Assembly (NCBI GenBank): GCA_964470555.1
Contig: CAYYDG010000041.1
Coordinates: 1 to 64,000 of the forward strand
DNA from: RBC074 sp964470555
GTDB lineage: Bacteria; Acidobacteriota; Blastocatellia; RBC074
Length of the DNA stretch: 64,000 nucleotides
Direction: 5' to 3'
The notes under the pieces are model-generated. The model saw only the letters and a program-made list of their open reading frames with translations. It was not told the DNA's origin and did not search any database. Below are positions 9,678 through 18,245 of this stretch, piece after piece (position 1 is the first letter of the stretch; each line of letters opens with the position of its first letter). The position numbers were made by a program, and so were the translations under genes.

Positions 9678-10640
9678 TTATTGTTGCTGTTGTTGTTGCT
9701 GCTGCTGCTGCTGATCGTCTTCAACGGGCGGCGGTGGAGGCGCCAGCCACGTCGTCATTGCCATCATTTCCTCTTCCGGCGGAGGCGCTTCGGTGGGTGT
9801 AACCTGCACGCCAACGCTCAATTCGCTTTGAGCCACACCTTTGAACACGCCGCGCGTCGGCGGAACGTCGGCGTAATCTTTGCCTATGGCTGTGCGAATG
9901 TGGCGTTCGCCTGCCAGCAAATCGTTTGTCGGGTCAAACCCTATCCAGCCAAGTCCCGGCAAAAAAGCTTCCACCCACGCATGTGTGGCGTCCGCCGCCG
10001 AACGGTCGTGGTCTTCGTGTCCGTGGTAAAGGTAGCCACTGACATACCGGCAGGGAATGCCCAAATCTCGCACCATCGTAATCATGATGTGAGCGAAATC
10101 CTGGCAAACGCCTCTGCGGTCTTCCAGCGCGTCTTCAATCGGCGAGTCAACCGTAGTTGATTGCGGCGCATAATCGAAGGTTTCAAAAATCGCCGTATTG
10201 ATTTCGCGCAGCAGTGACAGCGGGTCGCCTCGCCGTTCAACATCAAGCTCTTTGGCCAGCTCCGTCAGCAATCGAGTCTTGGTTGCGAACTGGCTGGGCG
10301 TCAAATAATCCCAATGCTCGCCGCTGGATTTGATCCTGTCCAGTTCCGCCCAGGCGTCTGCGGACAAATGATCCGGCGATACTGGCAGCGGGGTGATTTC
10401 GACGGTGGCTTCGGCAGTGATTTTCAGTTGGCTGTGTTTGCCCGGAATGTCGAAATGATGAACGACGTTGCCCAGATAATCGCGATACCCCTGAATGCGC
10501 GAACGCGGATTGGTTGTCAGTTCGAATTTGACGCAGCGCTGGTTGCCTTCGGTGCGTGGCTGCATGCGAACTTCGGTGACGCTTTCCGTAATGGGCGAAC
10601 TGTAAACGAATCGGGTAACGTGACGAATGGAATAAAACAT
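9678..10640 (-). CDS. Transglutaminase-like protease family protein with C-terminal polyglutamine tail
   Basis: A 320-residue protein of the bacterial transglutaminase-like superfamily (COG1305 type). The N-terminal beta-rich region (MFYSIRHVTRFVYSSPI, about 1-90) is the typical bacterial transglutaminase N-domain. The core holds a readable triad: Cys179 in GVCQDFAH, His220 in ATHAWVEAF and Asp236 in GFDPTND. The C-terminus is Pro-rich (APPPPP) and ends in eleven consecutive Gln residues coded by mixed CAG/CAA. The gene starts 7 bp after the alpha-E gene and is in a cluster with an ATP-grasp gene. This three-gene set is a known association (COG1305/COG2307/COG2308), predicted to make or cleave peptide/amide bonds. 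The substrate is unknown. Confidence 0.9.
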   Translation of the reverse strand: MFYSIRHVTRFVYSSPITESVTEVRMQPRTEGNQRCVKFELTTNPRSRIQGYRDYLGNVVHHFDIPGKHSQLKITAEATVEITPLPVSPDHLSADAWAELDRIKSSGEHWDYLTPSQFATKTRLLTELAKELDVERRGDPLSLLREINTAIFETFDYAPQSTTVDSPIEDALEDRRGVCQDFAHIMITMVRDLGIPCRYVSGYLYHGHEDHDRSAADATHAWVEAFLPGLGWIGFDPTNDLLAGERHIRTAIGKDYADVPPTRGVFKGVAQSELSVGVQVTPTEAPPPEEEMMAMTTWLAPPPPPVEDDQQQQQQQQQQQ

Positions 10641-10647
10641 AGTTTGT

Positions 10648-11601
10648 TTAGGCGACCATCGCCGCGTCTACTGAATAAGCGATGTATTGTTGAAGGATGG
10701 CGGTATGAATCAGCGAACATTGGCGCTGTACGTTCTGCAAAAACGAATGAATGTCGTCGGCGATGATTTCGTCCACCTGCGCGTAATCCAGCGTCGCGCG
10801 CAGTTTGCCAGCCAATCGTTGCGAGCGACCAATTTTGCGCGCGCCGCTCAATTTGGCCAGCGATTCCAGCGAAGATTGCACGGAATCCACGGCGAAGCGA
10901 ACCGAACGCGGCAATTCCGGGTTGAGCAGCAGGAATTCTGCAATGCGTTCCGGGCGCAAATCGGCAGTGTAGGTTTGGCAATACGCTTCGAATGAAGTGC
11001 AGGATTTCAGAAGCGCCACGCAGGAAATGTAATCCTGTCCGCGCGAAGTTTGCTCCGGCTGGTTCAACAGCCAACGCAAATGTACATCCAGCAAGGTGGC
11101 TGTGGCGCTGGCGCGTTCGATGCAGCGGCCAAGCTGAATGAAATGCCAGCCTTCGTTGCGCATGAGCGTCGAATCGGTGATGCCCTGGAACAGATGAGAC
11201 CCCGATTTGATCGGGCCGTAAAATCCGTGAGGTTGGGCATAAATGGAATGAATGTCGGCGCTGCGCACACTCAAATAAAGGTGATTCAATTGCTCCCACA
11301 TTTCGGAACTGATCTGTTCACGAATCTGCCGCGCGTTTTCGCGCGCCGCCGTGATGCAGGACACCAGCGAATCCTTGTTTTGCGTGTCGAAGGTCAAAAA
11401 CTGCGTCACCGGATAAGCTTCCAGCGTTTCCGGTTCGGGCGAACGAAGACTGGCCAGCGTCAGTTGCCAGCGTTGACGGGCGACATCCGGCGACTGGTCA
11501 AGCGCCTGATTGAGCGTCAAATCCAGCAACCGCGCCGTGTGTTCGACGCGTTCCAGATACCGGCTCATCCAATACAAACTGTCTGCGACTCGTGAAAGCA
11601 T
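10648..11601 (-). CDS. Alpha-E domain-containing protein (DUF403)
   Basis: An all-alpha protein of 317 residues that starts with the diagnostic MLSRVADSLYWMSRYLER and contains HFIQLGRCIERA near residue 170, both hallmarks of the alpha-E (DUF403, COG2307) family. The family is of unknown biochemical function. It is nearly always encoded beside a circularly permuted ATP-grasp protein and a transglutaminase-like protein, exactly as here (ATP-grasp upstream, transglutaminase 7 bp downstream). It probably acts with them in one complex or pathway in the cytoplasm, which is inference from context. No signal peptide is seen. Confidence 0.92.
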   Translation of the reverse strand: MLSRVADSLYWMSRYLERVEHTARLLDLTLNQALDQSPDVARQRWQLTLASLRSPEPETLEAYPVTQFLTFDTQNKDSLVSCITAARENARQIREQISSEMWEQLNHLYLSVRSADIHSIYAQPHGFYGPIKSGSHLFQGITDSTLMRNEGWHFIQLGRCIERASATATLLDVHLRWLLNQPEQTSRGQDYISCVALLKSCTSFEAYCQTYTADLRPERIAEFLLLNPELPRSVRFAVDSVQSSLESLAKLSGARKIGRSQRLAGKLRATLDYAQVDEIIADDIHSFLQNVQRQCSLIHTAILQQYIAYSVDAAMVA

Positions 11602-11613
11602 AATTCGATTGCG

Positions 11614-11700
11614 GATTGCGGAGTTGGGAGTGCGGATTGGCGATTTCCCGAAAGCTTATTCGGTGGGAAATCCACAATCCGCATTCAAAACTCCGCAATC
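11614..11700. repeat. 36-bp imperfect inverted repeat (REP/MITE-like hairpin) overlapping a stop codon
   Basis: Bases 11614-11649 and 11665-11700 are reverse complements over 36 bp with about five mismatches and a 15-nt loop. The arms contain GATTGCGG words. The right arm reaches into the stop codon (11699-11701) of the ATP-grasp gene. The element fills the spacer between the ATP-grasp and alpha-E genes. It could act as an attenuating or mRNA-processing hairpin, or be a non-autonomous mobile repeat. Confidence 0.75.
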
Positions 11701-13270
11701 AGAAGAGAACCCAGGTGTCTTTGCTGCCTCCGCCTTGAGAAGAATTGACGACCAGCGAACCTCGTTTCAGCGCGACGCGCGTCAACCCGCCGGGGACGAT
11801 GGTCGCCTGATCGCCATACAGGATGTACGGACGCAAATCTACGTGGCGCGCTTCGACCTGACCTTCGATGAAACAGGGAGCGCGCGACAACGTCAGCGTC
11901 GGTTGAGCGATGTAATTGCGTGGATCGGCGATGATGCGTCGCCGAAACTCTTCGCGTTCGGCGGCTGTGCTGTGCGGGCCAATCAGCATGCCGTATCCGC
12001 CGGATTCGCCTACGGCTTTGACGACCAGCTTGTCCAGATTTTCCAGCACGTGTTGACGTTGTGTGTCGTCGTCCAGCAAATAAGTTTCGACGTTGGGAAT
12101 GATAGGGTCTTCGCCCAGATAGAATTTGATGATTTGGGGAACGTAAGCGTACATCGCCTTGTCGTCGGCAACGCCCGTGCCGATGGCGTTGGCCAGCGCG
12201 ACGTTGCCGGCGCGGTATGCGTTGAACAATCCCGGCACGCCCAGAATCGAATCCGGGCGAAACGCCAACGGGTCAACAAAATCGTCGTCAATGCGGCGAT
12301 AAATGACATCCACGCGACGCAATCCGGCGGTCGTTCGCATGTACACCACGTTGTCGTGAACGATCAGATCGCGGCCTTCGACCAGTTCGATGCCCATCTG
12401 CCGAGCCAGAAAAGTGTGTTCGTAATAAGCCGAATTGAAGACTCCGGGCGTCAGCAACACTATGGTTGGATCGGGGCGATTGGCCGGAGCCATGGCGCGC
12501 AAGGTTGCCAGCAACGCCTGCCCGTAATGGTCAATCGGGCGCACGTTGTAGCTGCCGAACAAACCGGGGAAGACTTTTTTCATGACCTGCCGGTTGGCCA
12601 GCATGTACGACACACCGCTGGGCACGCGCAGATTGTCTTCCAGCACGGCGAATTCGCCGTCGTTCAACCTGACCAGGTCGGTGCCGACGACCGAAACATA
12701 AATGTCCTTGCGAACGCGCAGCCCACGCATTTCGCGGCGGTAATGTTTGCAGCTATAAACCAGTTCGCGCGGGACAAGACCCTCTTTCAAAATCTTTTCG
12801 TCGTGGTAAAGGTCTTTCAAAAACAGGTTGAGCGCTGTGATGCGTTGTTTCAATCCGCGTTCGAGCTTTTCCCATTCCTTGGCGGTGATGATTCTGGGCA
12901 GCAGATCGTATGGGAAGATTTTTTCGGTTCCGGCGTCGTGGCCATACACCGTGAAGGTTATGCCCTGGTTGAGAAAAGCGACATCGGCGGTTTGCTGGCG
13001 CTGTTTCAATTCGCTGGGCACGAGTTCCAGCAGGCGGTGATAAAGCGCTTGATATTGGGTGCGTGGAGTTCCACCAATCGCAAACATCTCGTCGAAAGCC
13101 GCGTCGAGTTGATAATTGACGAATGGCGGCGAAAACGCCGAAACGGATTTTGGGTCTGTCAGATTGGTTTGCGCCATTGCTTGATCGCCGGAAAGGCGCA
13201 AGTGCAGTTCAACTGCGCCTGCAAAGGATGTTTTGTCAGTAACGAAGAAACGCCTCGATGAGGGCTTCAT
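11699..13270 (-). CDS. Circularly permuted type 2 ATP-grasp protein (DUF404/DUF407)
   Basis: A 523-residue ATP-grasp ligase-like protein of the COG2308 family. Recognisable segments are NYQLDAAFDEMF near the N-terminus, HYRREMRGLRVR, EDNLRVPSGVSYML, LTPGVFNSAYYEHTFLARQ, GNVALANAIGTGVADDK and VKAVGESGGYGMLIGP. It ends with SSQGGGSKDTWVL, a typical C-terminus. The family is predicted to form amide bonds using ATP, probably on a peptide or amino acid substrate, in partnership with alpha-E and transglutaminase proteins encoded just downstream. The start is uncertain: ATG 13270 gives the longest form, and ATG 13177 (MAQTNLTDPK) is an alternative. Neither has a strong ribosome-binding site. Confidence 0.9.
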   Translation of the reverse strand: MKPSSRRFFVTDKTSFAGAVELHLRLSGDQAMAQTNLTDPKSVSAFSPPFVNYQLDAAFDEMFAIGGTPRTQYQALYHRLLELVPSELKQRQQTADVAFLNQGITFTVYGHDAGTEKIFPYDLLPRIITAKEWEKLERGLKQRITALNLFLKDLYHDEKILKEGLVPRELVYSCKHYRREMRGLRVRKDIYVSVVGTDLVRLNDGEFAVLEDNLRVPSGVSYMLANRQVMKKVFPGLFGSYNVRPIDHYGQALLATLRAMAPANRPDPTIVLLTPGVFNSAYYEHTFLARQMGIELVEGRDLIVHDNVVYMRTTAGLRRVDVIYRRIDDDFVDPLAFRPDSILGVPGLFNAYRAGNVALANAIGTGVADDKAMYAYVPQIIKFYLGEDPIIPNVETYLLDDDTQRQHVLENLDKLVVKAVGESGGYGMLIGPHSTAAEREEFRRRIIADPRNYIAQPTLTLSRAPCFIEGQVEARHVDLRPYILYGDQATIVPGGLTRVALKRGSLVVNSSQGGGSKDTWVLF

Positions 13271-13378
13271 CCTCGCTCAATAGAATCAGCAATACGAAGA
13301 CCGCAGCGATGACTGCGGTCCGAATGCTTTACTGGCGATGGCTTAGTTGAAGATTAGTGATGGTAGAAACTAAACGGA

Positions 13379-13453
13379 CGACCCGTACGGGATTTGAACC
13401 CGTGTTACCGCCGTGAAAGGGCGATGTCCTGGACCGGGCTAGACGAACGGGTC
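13379..13453 (-). tRNA. tRNA-Glu (anticodon TTC)
   Basis: On the minus strand the sequence starts GACCCGTTCGTCTAG and folds as a complete cloverleaf. The 7-bp acceptor stem pairs GACCCGT (13453-13447) with ACGGGTC (13386-13380). The anticodon loop in CCCTTTCACGG gives anticodon TTC, and the T-arm is ACGGGTTCAAATCCCGT. CCA is not encoded. It stands alone between the ATP-grasp gene and rtcA. Confidence 0.95.
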
Positions 13454-13543
13454 TAAAACGGTCTTTCAGAGAATTCGATAATCAATTGACGTTTCCATGT
13501 CCCTGAAAGGAAGGCGGGATATTACTGACCGATCTGGTATTCG

Positions 13544-14572
13544 TCAAGCGGCTTGCGAATCAATCTGAATTCGCCAGACACGATTGTTCATTTGTTCGCA
13601 GGTGATCTGGGTATCCAGAAATTTTTTGATGATTTCGATGTTGGTCGTCGTGTGCCGCGACGGCGGCAAGGTAGTGAACGAACCACGCCCGGCGAGCGCC
13701 ATCGGCAACAACAATTGATCGGCCAGATATTCGCCGACCGCCGCTTCGCCGGCCAGATACCGACGAGCCGCCAACGCCGCCTGACCGGCGACGGCTTCGG
13801 CGGCGACGTTACGTTCGCCGAAGCCTGTGAAGACTTCGGTCACCTGTTCGCATTCGATTTCCAGCGAAACGAAATTGCCGGGAGCAACGGAGTTGGTCGG
13901 CGTTTCCACCTGATGCCATTTTTTCGGCCACGAAAGTTTTTTCTGCACAATGTTCAATTCGCGTTCGGCGATGTTGCGCGGCAGATGGCACAACACGGCT
14001 TTGGCCAATCGGCGTTTGATGTCGCCGCGCGCAATCAATTCCATCTGTCCCAATTGGCGAACACCGTGAATCGTCACGTCCAATTGGCCACCGCCCGCCG
14101 GATAAAATCCGTAATTGACCAGCCTGGCTTCGACCTTCACGCCCATTCGTTTGAGCAAGGGCAGAAACGCTTTTTCCAGAAACTCGAACGGCGGCGCGAA
14201 CGGATTATGCGTGCCGCCTTCCAGTGTCAACCGGCTGGTTGCTTCGACAGTCATCAATGCAGGCAACACGGTTTGTAGTACCAGCGTAGCGCTGCCCGCA
14301 GTTCCAATCGCAAAGTGATAATCGCCCGGCGTGATTTTGCCAGGCGTGAAGGTGAGTTGCTGTGACCCGATGGCTGCGCCGGAAATCGTGGCTTTGCCGA
14401 TTTCGGCGGCTGCCTGCACCGAAGTCAGATGTTGCCGCAACAAACCGGGCGTTCGCCGTCCGGCGCGAATCTTTTCGATGCGAAATGGCTTTCCGGTAAT
14501 GAGCGACAACGCCAGCGATGTGCGCAGAATCTGGCCGCCGCCTTCGCCAATTGAACCGTCAATGATGAGCAT
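13544..14572 (-). CDS. rtcA: RNA 3'-terminal phosphate cyclase
   Basis: Converts RNA 3'-phosphate ends to 2',3'-cyclic phosphates using ATP. The protein is 342 residues, normal for RtcA. It starts MLIIDGSIGEGGGQILRTSL, the signature N-terminus, and has RAGRRTPGLLRQHL near residue 45, GTAGSATLVLQT near 100 and FYPAGGGQLDV near 155. HTTTNIEIIKKFL near the C-terminus contains the catalytic His region. I chose ATG 14572 because the family motif starts there; the upstream ATG 14617 would add 15 unrelated residues. In Escherichia coli rtcA pairs with rtcB under RtcR. Neither RtcB nor RtcR is seen here, so its context is solitary. Confidence 0.95.
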   Translation of the reverse strand: MLIIDGSIGEGGGQILRTSLALSLITGKPFRIEKIRAGRRTPGLLRQHLTSVQAAAEIGKATISGAAIGSQQLTFTPGKITPGDYHFAIGTAGSATLVLQTVLPALMTVEATSRLTLEGGTHNPFAPPFEFLEKAFLPLLKRMGVKVEARLVNYGFYPAGGGQLDVTIHGVRQLGQMELIARGDIKRRLAKAVLCHLPRNIAERELNIVQKKLSWPKKWHQVETPTNSVAPGNFVSLEIECEQVTEVFTGFGERNVAAEAVAGQAALAARRYLAGEAAVGEYLADQLLLPMALAGRGSFTTLPPSRHTTTNIEIIKKFLDTQITCEQMNNRVWRIQIDSQAA

Positions 14573-14582
14573 ACAATGGCCG

Positions 14583-14622
14583 AGAGAAAATGCCCGTGAA
14601 TCTATGGTTGGATTCACGGGCA
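14583..14622 (-). terminator. Rho-independent terminator after the acyl-CoA ligase gene
   Basis: TGCCCGTGAATC at 14591-14602 pairs perfectly with 14611-14622 (12 bp, 8-nt loop). On the minus strand the stem is followed by TTTTCTCTC (14590-14582). It lies 8 bp beyond the stop of the gene ending at 14630 and separates it from rtcA. Confidence 0.9.
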
Positions 14623-14629
14623 GCGAAAG

Positions 14630-16258
14630 TTATTTCAACTGAAAATCCTTGAACTGTTCGCGCAGGACTTTCTTGTCGAATTTGCCGACGCTGGTTTTCG
14701 GCACAGCGTCAATGAAAATGATTTCGTCGGGCATCCACCATTTGGCGAAACTCTTGAGCAGATGCTCGTAAATCTGGTCTTTGGTGATTTCCGCACCGGG
14801 CTTTTTGACGACACAAGCCAGCGGGCGTTCGTCCCATTTCGGATGTACGACGGCGATGACGGCGGCTTCGGCAACACCTGGCACGGCCATGATCGCGTTT
14901 TCCAAATCCACCGATGAAATCCATTCGCCGCCGCTTTTGACCAAATCTTTCGACCGGTCGGCAATGGCCATGTACCCTTCGGTGTCGAGCGTTGCCACGT
15001 CGCCGGTATCCAACCAACCATCGGGGAATTTATCCGGCGTCGCTTCGGTGCGGTAATACGTCGAAGCGATCCACGGCCCTTTGATCAGCAAGCGTCCCAT
15101 CGAAACGCCATCGTGCGCGACTTCATTGCCGGCATCGTCAACAATCCGCAGCTTCAAACCGGGCGCGTAAATGCCAGCGCGTTGTTTGATGTCCAGTTTC
15201 TTTTCGCGCGGCAAATCGTTCATTTTCGGTTTCAAGCGGCAGACAGTGCCGAGCGGCGAAGTTTCGGTCATTCCCCAGGCTTGAATGAATTCAATGCCCA
15301 GGTTCGATTCCAGCCAGTCAATCATCGCGCGCGGCGGCGAAGAACCACCGCAAATCATTTCGCGCAAATTCGACAAATCGTATTTGCCGGGATTGGCTTG
15401 CAGTTCGTTGATGACGCCCATCCAGATGGTCGGCACGCCGCCAGTAAAAGTGACTTTTTCATCTTGCAACAACTGGCAGACCGAAGCGCCATCCATAGTC
15501 GGACCGGGGAAAACCTGTTTCAATCCCAACATCATGCAAATGTACGGCAAGCCCCAGGCGTTGGCATGAAACATAGGCACGACGGCCATCACTGTGTCGT
15601 CGCGTTTCAAACCCAGCAAATCCGGCAATCCGCCGGTGATCGTGTGAATGTAATTCGAGCGGTGCGTGTACATCACGCCTTTGGGATGGCCGGTGGTTCC
15701 GCTGGTGTAACACAAGCCCATCGGCGAATCTTCGTCAATTTCCGGCCAGGTGAATTCGGTGGATTCTGCGGCGATCAATTCTTCGTAATCGTGGATCGTA
15801 GCTGTGGCAGCCAGCGCATCCGAAGCTTTGTTGCCGGTGTTGTTCATCACAATGATGTGTTTGACGGTGGGAATCTTGCCCGCCAGTCTTTCCAGCAACG
15901 GCAACAAATCATCGTCAATGCAGATCACCGAATCTTCGGCGTGGTTGACGATATATTCCAGGTCAGTGGTTGAAAGCCGCAGGTTCAGTGTATGCAGCAC
16001 TGCGCCCATGCACGGCGTAGCGTAATACACTTCCAGATGGCGATAACCGTTCCAGGCCATGGTGGCTACGCGGTCGCCCTGTTTAATGCCGAGTTTTGTA
16101 ACGGCGTTGGCGAATTGCCGCGCACGTTTGCCCAATTCGGCGTAGGTGTAGCGGTGAACTTTATCGCGCATTTTGGAGACGATTTCGTTGTCTGGATAGA
16201 GCATCGGCCCTCGATCCATCAACACCGGCATCGTCAACGGTGTGTTCATCATCGTCAT
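14630..16258 (-). CDS. Fatty-acyl-CoA ligase (AMP-binding enzyme, medium/long chain)
   Basis: Activates a carboxylic acid to its acyl-CoA through an acyl-AMP intermediate. The protein is 542 residues. The core P-loop-like motif YTSGTTGHPKGVMYTHRS is at about residue 190, the A5-type motif QAWGMTETSPLG near 340, and WLDTGDVATLDTEGYMAIADRSKD near 425. The C-terminal catalytic Lys lies in PKTSVGKFDKKVLRE. Overall sequence resembles medium-chain and 3-methylthiopropionyl-CoA ligases of the DmdB/AlkK type; the exact substrate cannot be set. ATG 16258 is preferred because CAGGAG lies about 12 bases upstream; the longer form from 16336 adds a non-conserved leader. It is followed by a strong terminator. 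Confidence 0.92.
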   Translation of the reverse strand: MTMMNTPLTMPVLMDRGPMLYPDNEIVSKMRDKVHRYTYAELGKRARQFANAVTKLGIKQGDRVATMAWNGYRHLEVYYATPCMGAVLHTLNLRLSTTDLEYIVNHAEDSVICIDDDLLPLLERLAGKIPTVKHIIVMNNTGNKASDALAATATIHDYEELIAAESTEFTWPEIDEDSPMGLCYTSGTTGHPKGVMYTHRSNYIHTITGGLPDLLGLKRDDTVMAVVPMFHANAWGLPYICMMLGLKQVFPGPTMDGASVCQLLQDEKVTFTGGVPTIWMGVINELQANPGKYDLSNLREMICGGSSPPRAMIDWLESNLGIEFIQAWGMTETSPLGTVCRLKPKMNDLPREKKLDIKQRAGIYAPGLKLRIVDDAGNEVAHDGVSMGRLLIKGPWIASTYYRTEATPDKFPDGWLDTGDVATLDTEGYMAIADRSKDLVKSGGEWISSVDLENAIMAVPGVAEAAVIAVVHPKWDERPLACVVKKPGAEITKDQIYEHLLKSFAKWWMPDEIIFIDAVPKTSVGKFDKKVLREQFKDFQLK

Positions 16259-16377
16259 AATTCTGGTGCTCCTGAATTGTTGGAATCTAAAGTGCGATTG
16301 GGCGCAAAGCCTACTCGAAGGCTGCGCCGAATTCAACGAAATGAATTTCTGAAGTGGAGGGGCAAACTTTTGCCTCT

Positions 16378-17202
16378 CTACCTGGCTGTCGGAGGCGTGG
16401 TCTGGCGTAGTGTTTCAATCTGTTTAAGTATGGCGGCAAAAGTCGCTTCAGTCACGATGCGGCCTTTTTCGCGTGTGGCCAATGTCGGGTCGCCCCAACT
16501 TCCGGTTGGCGAATACGTGCCTTCGCCGCGGGCAGCTTTTTGCGAATCGCGCGTCAACGGCACGCCGGGACGATCCGGACGCGGGTTGTAATCCTTGACG
16601 GCTTTTTTCATCTCGACCGATGCCGGATCAATGTACAGCATCTTGGACGTTTCAATTTCGTCGGCGTGCGTGCCGCCCGGTTGTTTTTCAATCGGTTTGA
16701 CCACATCGGCCACGTCTTTGGTCACGTCCAGATAATGCAACAGGATGCCGTCGGCAGCCAAAAGTTCCGCTGCCGGTTTCAACGCGCGCAAAGTCGAAAC
16801 GCCTGTGTTGATGATGTAAAACCGCTTTGGCCCAAACCGAGCCAAGCTGCGGCAAATGTCCACGGTCAAATCGCGCGCTGTTTCCAGCCGCAGCGAAGTC
16901 GAGCCGGGGTATTCCACAAACGCCGGATAAAAGTGGTAATTGATTGTCGGCGCCATCACCACGTCGGCAGATTTCAACACGCGCGCCTTGTAATATTCGG
17001 CCATCGTCCAATCGTTTTTCAGTTTCAGGTGCGGGCCGTGTTCTTTGGCCGCCGCGCCCAGCGCGATGACGACGACGGTTTCCGGTTTGAGGACTTTCTC
17101 CGCTTCCTGCCAGGTCAGGTTTTCCAGCAACACGCCTTTGGTTTGGGCGAGCGAGCCAGCGGGCATCAACAGCAACAGGGAAACCATCAACAGTGTTTTC
17201 AT
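16378..17202 (-). CDS. Exported creatininase family amidohydrolase-like protein
   Basis: A 274-residue protein with a signal peptide (MKTLLMVSLLLLMPAGSLAQ). The mature part is a creatininase fold (metal-dependent amidohydrolase; relatives include creatinine amidohydrolase and mycofactocin MftE). Metal-ligand motifs are visible: KEHGPHLKLKNDW around residue 50 and THADEIETSKM around 180. The substrate is unknown; the signal peptide argues for a periplasmic role unlike classical creatininase. The start at 17202 has AAAGGAACAAG just upstream. It begins 11 bp after the stop of the metallo-beta-lactamase gene, so the two are likely co-transcribed. Confidence 0.88.
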   Translation of the reverse strand: MKTLLMVSLLLLMPAGSLAQTKGVLLENLTWQEAEKVLKPETVVVIALGAAAKEHGPHLKLKNDWTMAEYYKARVLKSADVVMAPTINYHFYPAFVEYPGSTSLRLETARDLTVDICRSLARFGPKRFYIINTGVSTLRALKPAAELLAADGILLHYLDVTKDVADVVKPIEKQPGGTHADEIETSKMLYIDPASVEMKKAVKDYNPRPDRPGVPLTRDSQKAARGEGTYSPTGSWGDPTLATREKGRIVTEATFAAILKQIETLRQTTPPTAR

Positions 17203-17212
17203 CTTGTTCCTT

Positions 17213-18217
17213 TCAACGCGCCAGCGGCGTCGGGTCAATTCCTTTGTCCAACGAGAAAGACGAACCTATCGCGCTGACCACGCAACTTTGCCGGTCGAGT
17301 CCGGCTTGCTGGCGAATGCGATAGACGGCCTCGATGCCTGTGCAATGCGCGCCGAGAAAGTTTTTCAATCCGAATTCTTTCAACTTGCTCGCCGTCCAAC
17401 TCAGCTTTTCGTCATTCAATGCAAACAGGTGAAAGCCGCCGATGGCTGCGAACGTTGGTGCAGGCTGGATCACTTTTCGAGCGTGTTCAATCGTGTTGAT
17501 GATTCCCGCGTGGCCACAACCCGAAAGCAACACCAGACCTTTGCCGGTGACAAACACCAGCGACATATCTTCTGGCAAAGTGTCTTCGACCAAACCGTCG
17601 GGCGATTTCATTCTGCCTGCTCCGCTCCAATTCTTTTCAGGATGAACGCGCGGCACGGGACCGGTCAGCCAGACGCCGGGCAGAATTTCTTTTGGTTCAG
17701 AGTATTCGATGAACTGACCGCCGGTCGCTTCGTACTCCGGTTTGATTTTGACCATGACGTTTGAATCGCCAGCGTTGGTTGGGCGATTCCAGAAAATGCC
17801 TTTGCCAACGTGCGCGCGCGACAACGCCGCAGGATTCGTTTTGGCGAATTCGCGTCGCAGCGTCAGTAAACCGTTTGTATGATCGGAATGATTATGGCTG
17901 AGAATTACGTCTTTGACGTTAGATAAGTCTACGTTCAGTTCCTTGACGTTTTTCAGCACGGTGTCCGGGCGTGCGCCTGTGTCGAACAAAATGCGTTGGC
18001 CGTCCACTTCAACGATGGCGGCAAAGCCCCATTCGCCAATGCCTGCGTTGGAATCACCAACCAGCATCGTCGAAAGCACCTGCACGCGAAGCGATTGAAC
18101 TGTTCTTTTCGGTTGTGCGGGAGTTTGTTCTGCAATTGCTGGTTGGCGAAACCGGCTTGGCAGGATAAAAAAGGCAGTAGCAAGAATCAGAGCAATTACG
18201 ACCGGTAAACGTTTCAT
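17213..18217 (-). CDS. Exported MBL-fold metallo-hydrolase
   Basis: A 334-residue metallo-beta-lactamase-fold protein with an N-terminal hydrophobic export segment (MKRLPVVIALILATAFFIL). The zinc-binding motif reads LSHNHSDHTNG, with further metal-site segments in LSGCGHAGI and IGGFHLFALN. The arrangement GCGHAG plus a late His resembles the family related to dihydropterin phosphate synthase-like MBL proteins (COG1237). The actual substrate is unknown. ATG 18217 has AGAGG about 10 bases upstream and is preferred over 18253, which would overlap the Uma2 stop at 18246. It probably forms a unit with the creatininase-like gene 11 bp downstream. Confidence 0.88.
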   Translation of the reverse strand: MKRLPVVIALILATAFFILPSRFRQPAIAEQTPAQPKRTVQSLRVQVLSTMLVGDSNAGIGEWGFAAIVEVDGQRILFDTGARPDTVLKNVKELNVDLSNVKDVILSHNHSDHTNGLLTLRREFAKTNPAALSRAHVGKGIFWNRPTNAGDSNVMVKIKPEYEATGGQFIEYSEPKEILPGVWLTGPVPRVHPEKNWSGAGRMKSPDGLVEDTLPEDMSLVFVTGKGLVLLSGCGHAGIINTIEHARKVIQPAPTFAAIGGFHLFALNDEKLSWTASKLKEFGLKNFLGAHCTGIEAVYRIRQQAGLDRQSCVVSAIGSSFSLDKGIDPTPLAR

Positions 18218-18245
18218 CGAACAAAGCCTCTTTTTGTTTTTGAAA

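Noticed and set aside
9678..9716. Poly-Gln tract as a sign of eukaryotic contamination
   Set aside because: The gene is embedded in a typical bacterial cluster with 7-bp spacing to its neighbour.
11510..13261. Plus-strand ORF of 583 codons opposite the ATP-grasp gene
   Set aside because: Its protein has no recognisable domain; the minus-strand frame carries clear ATP-grasp motifs. It is an antisense shadow.
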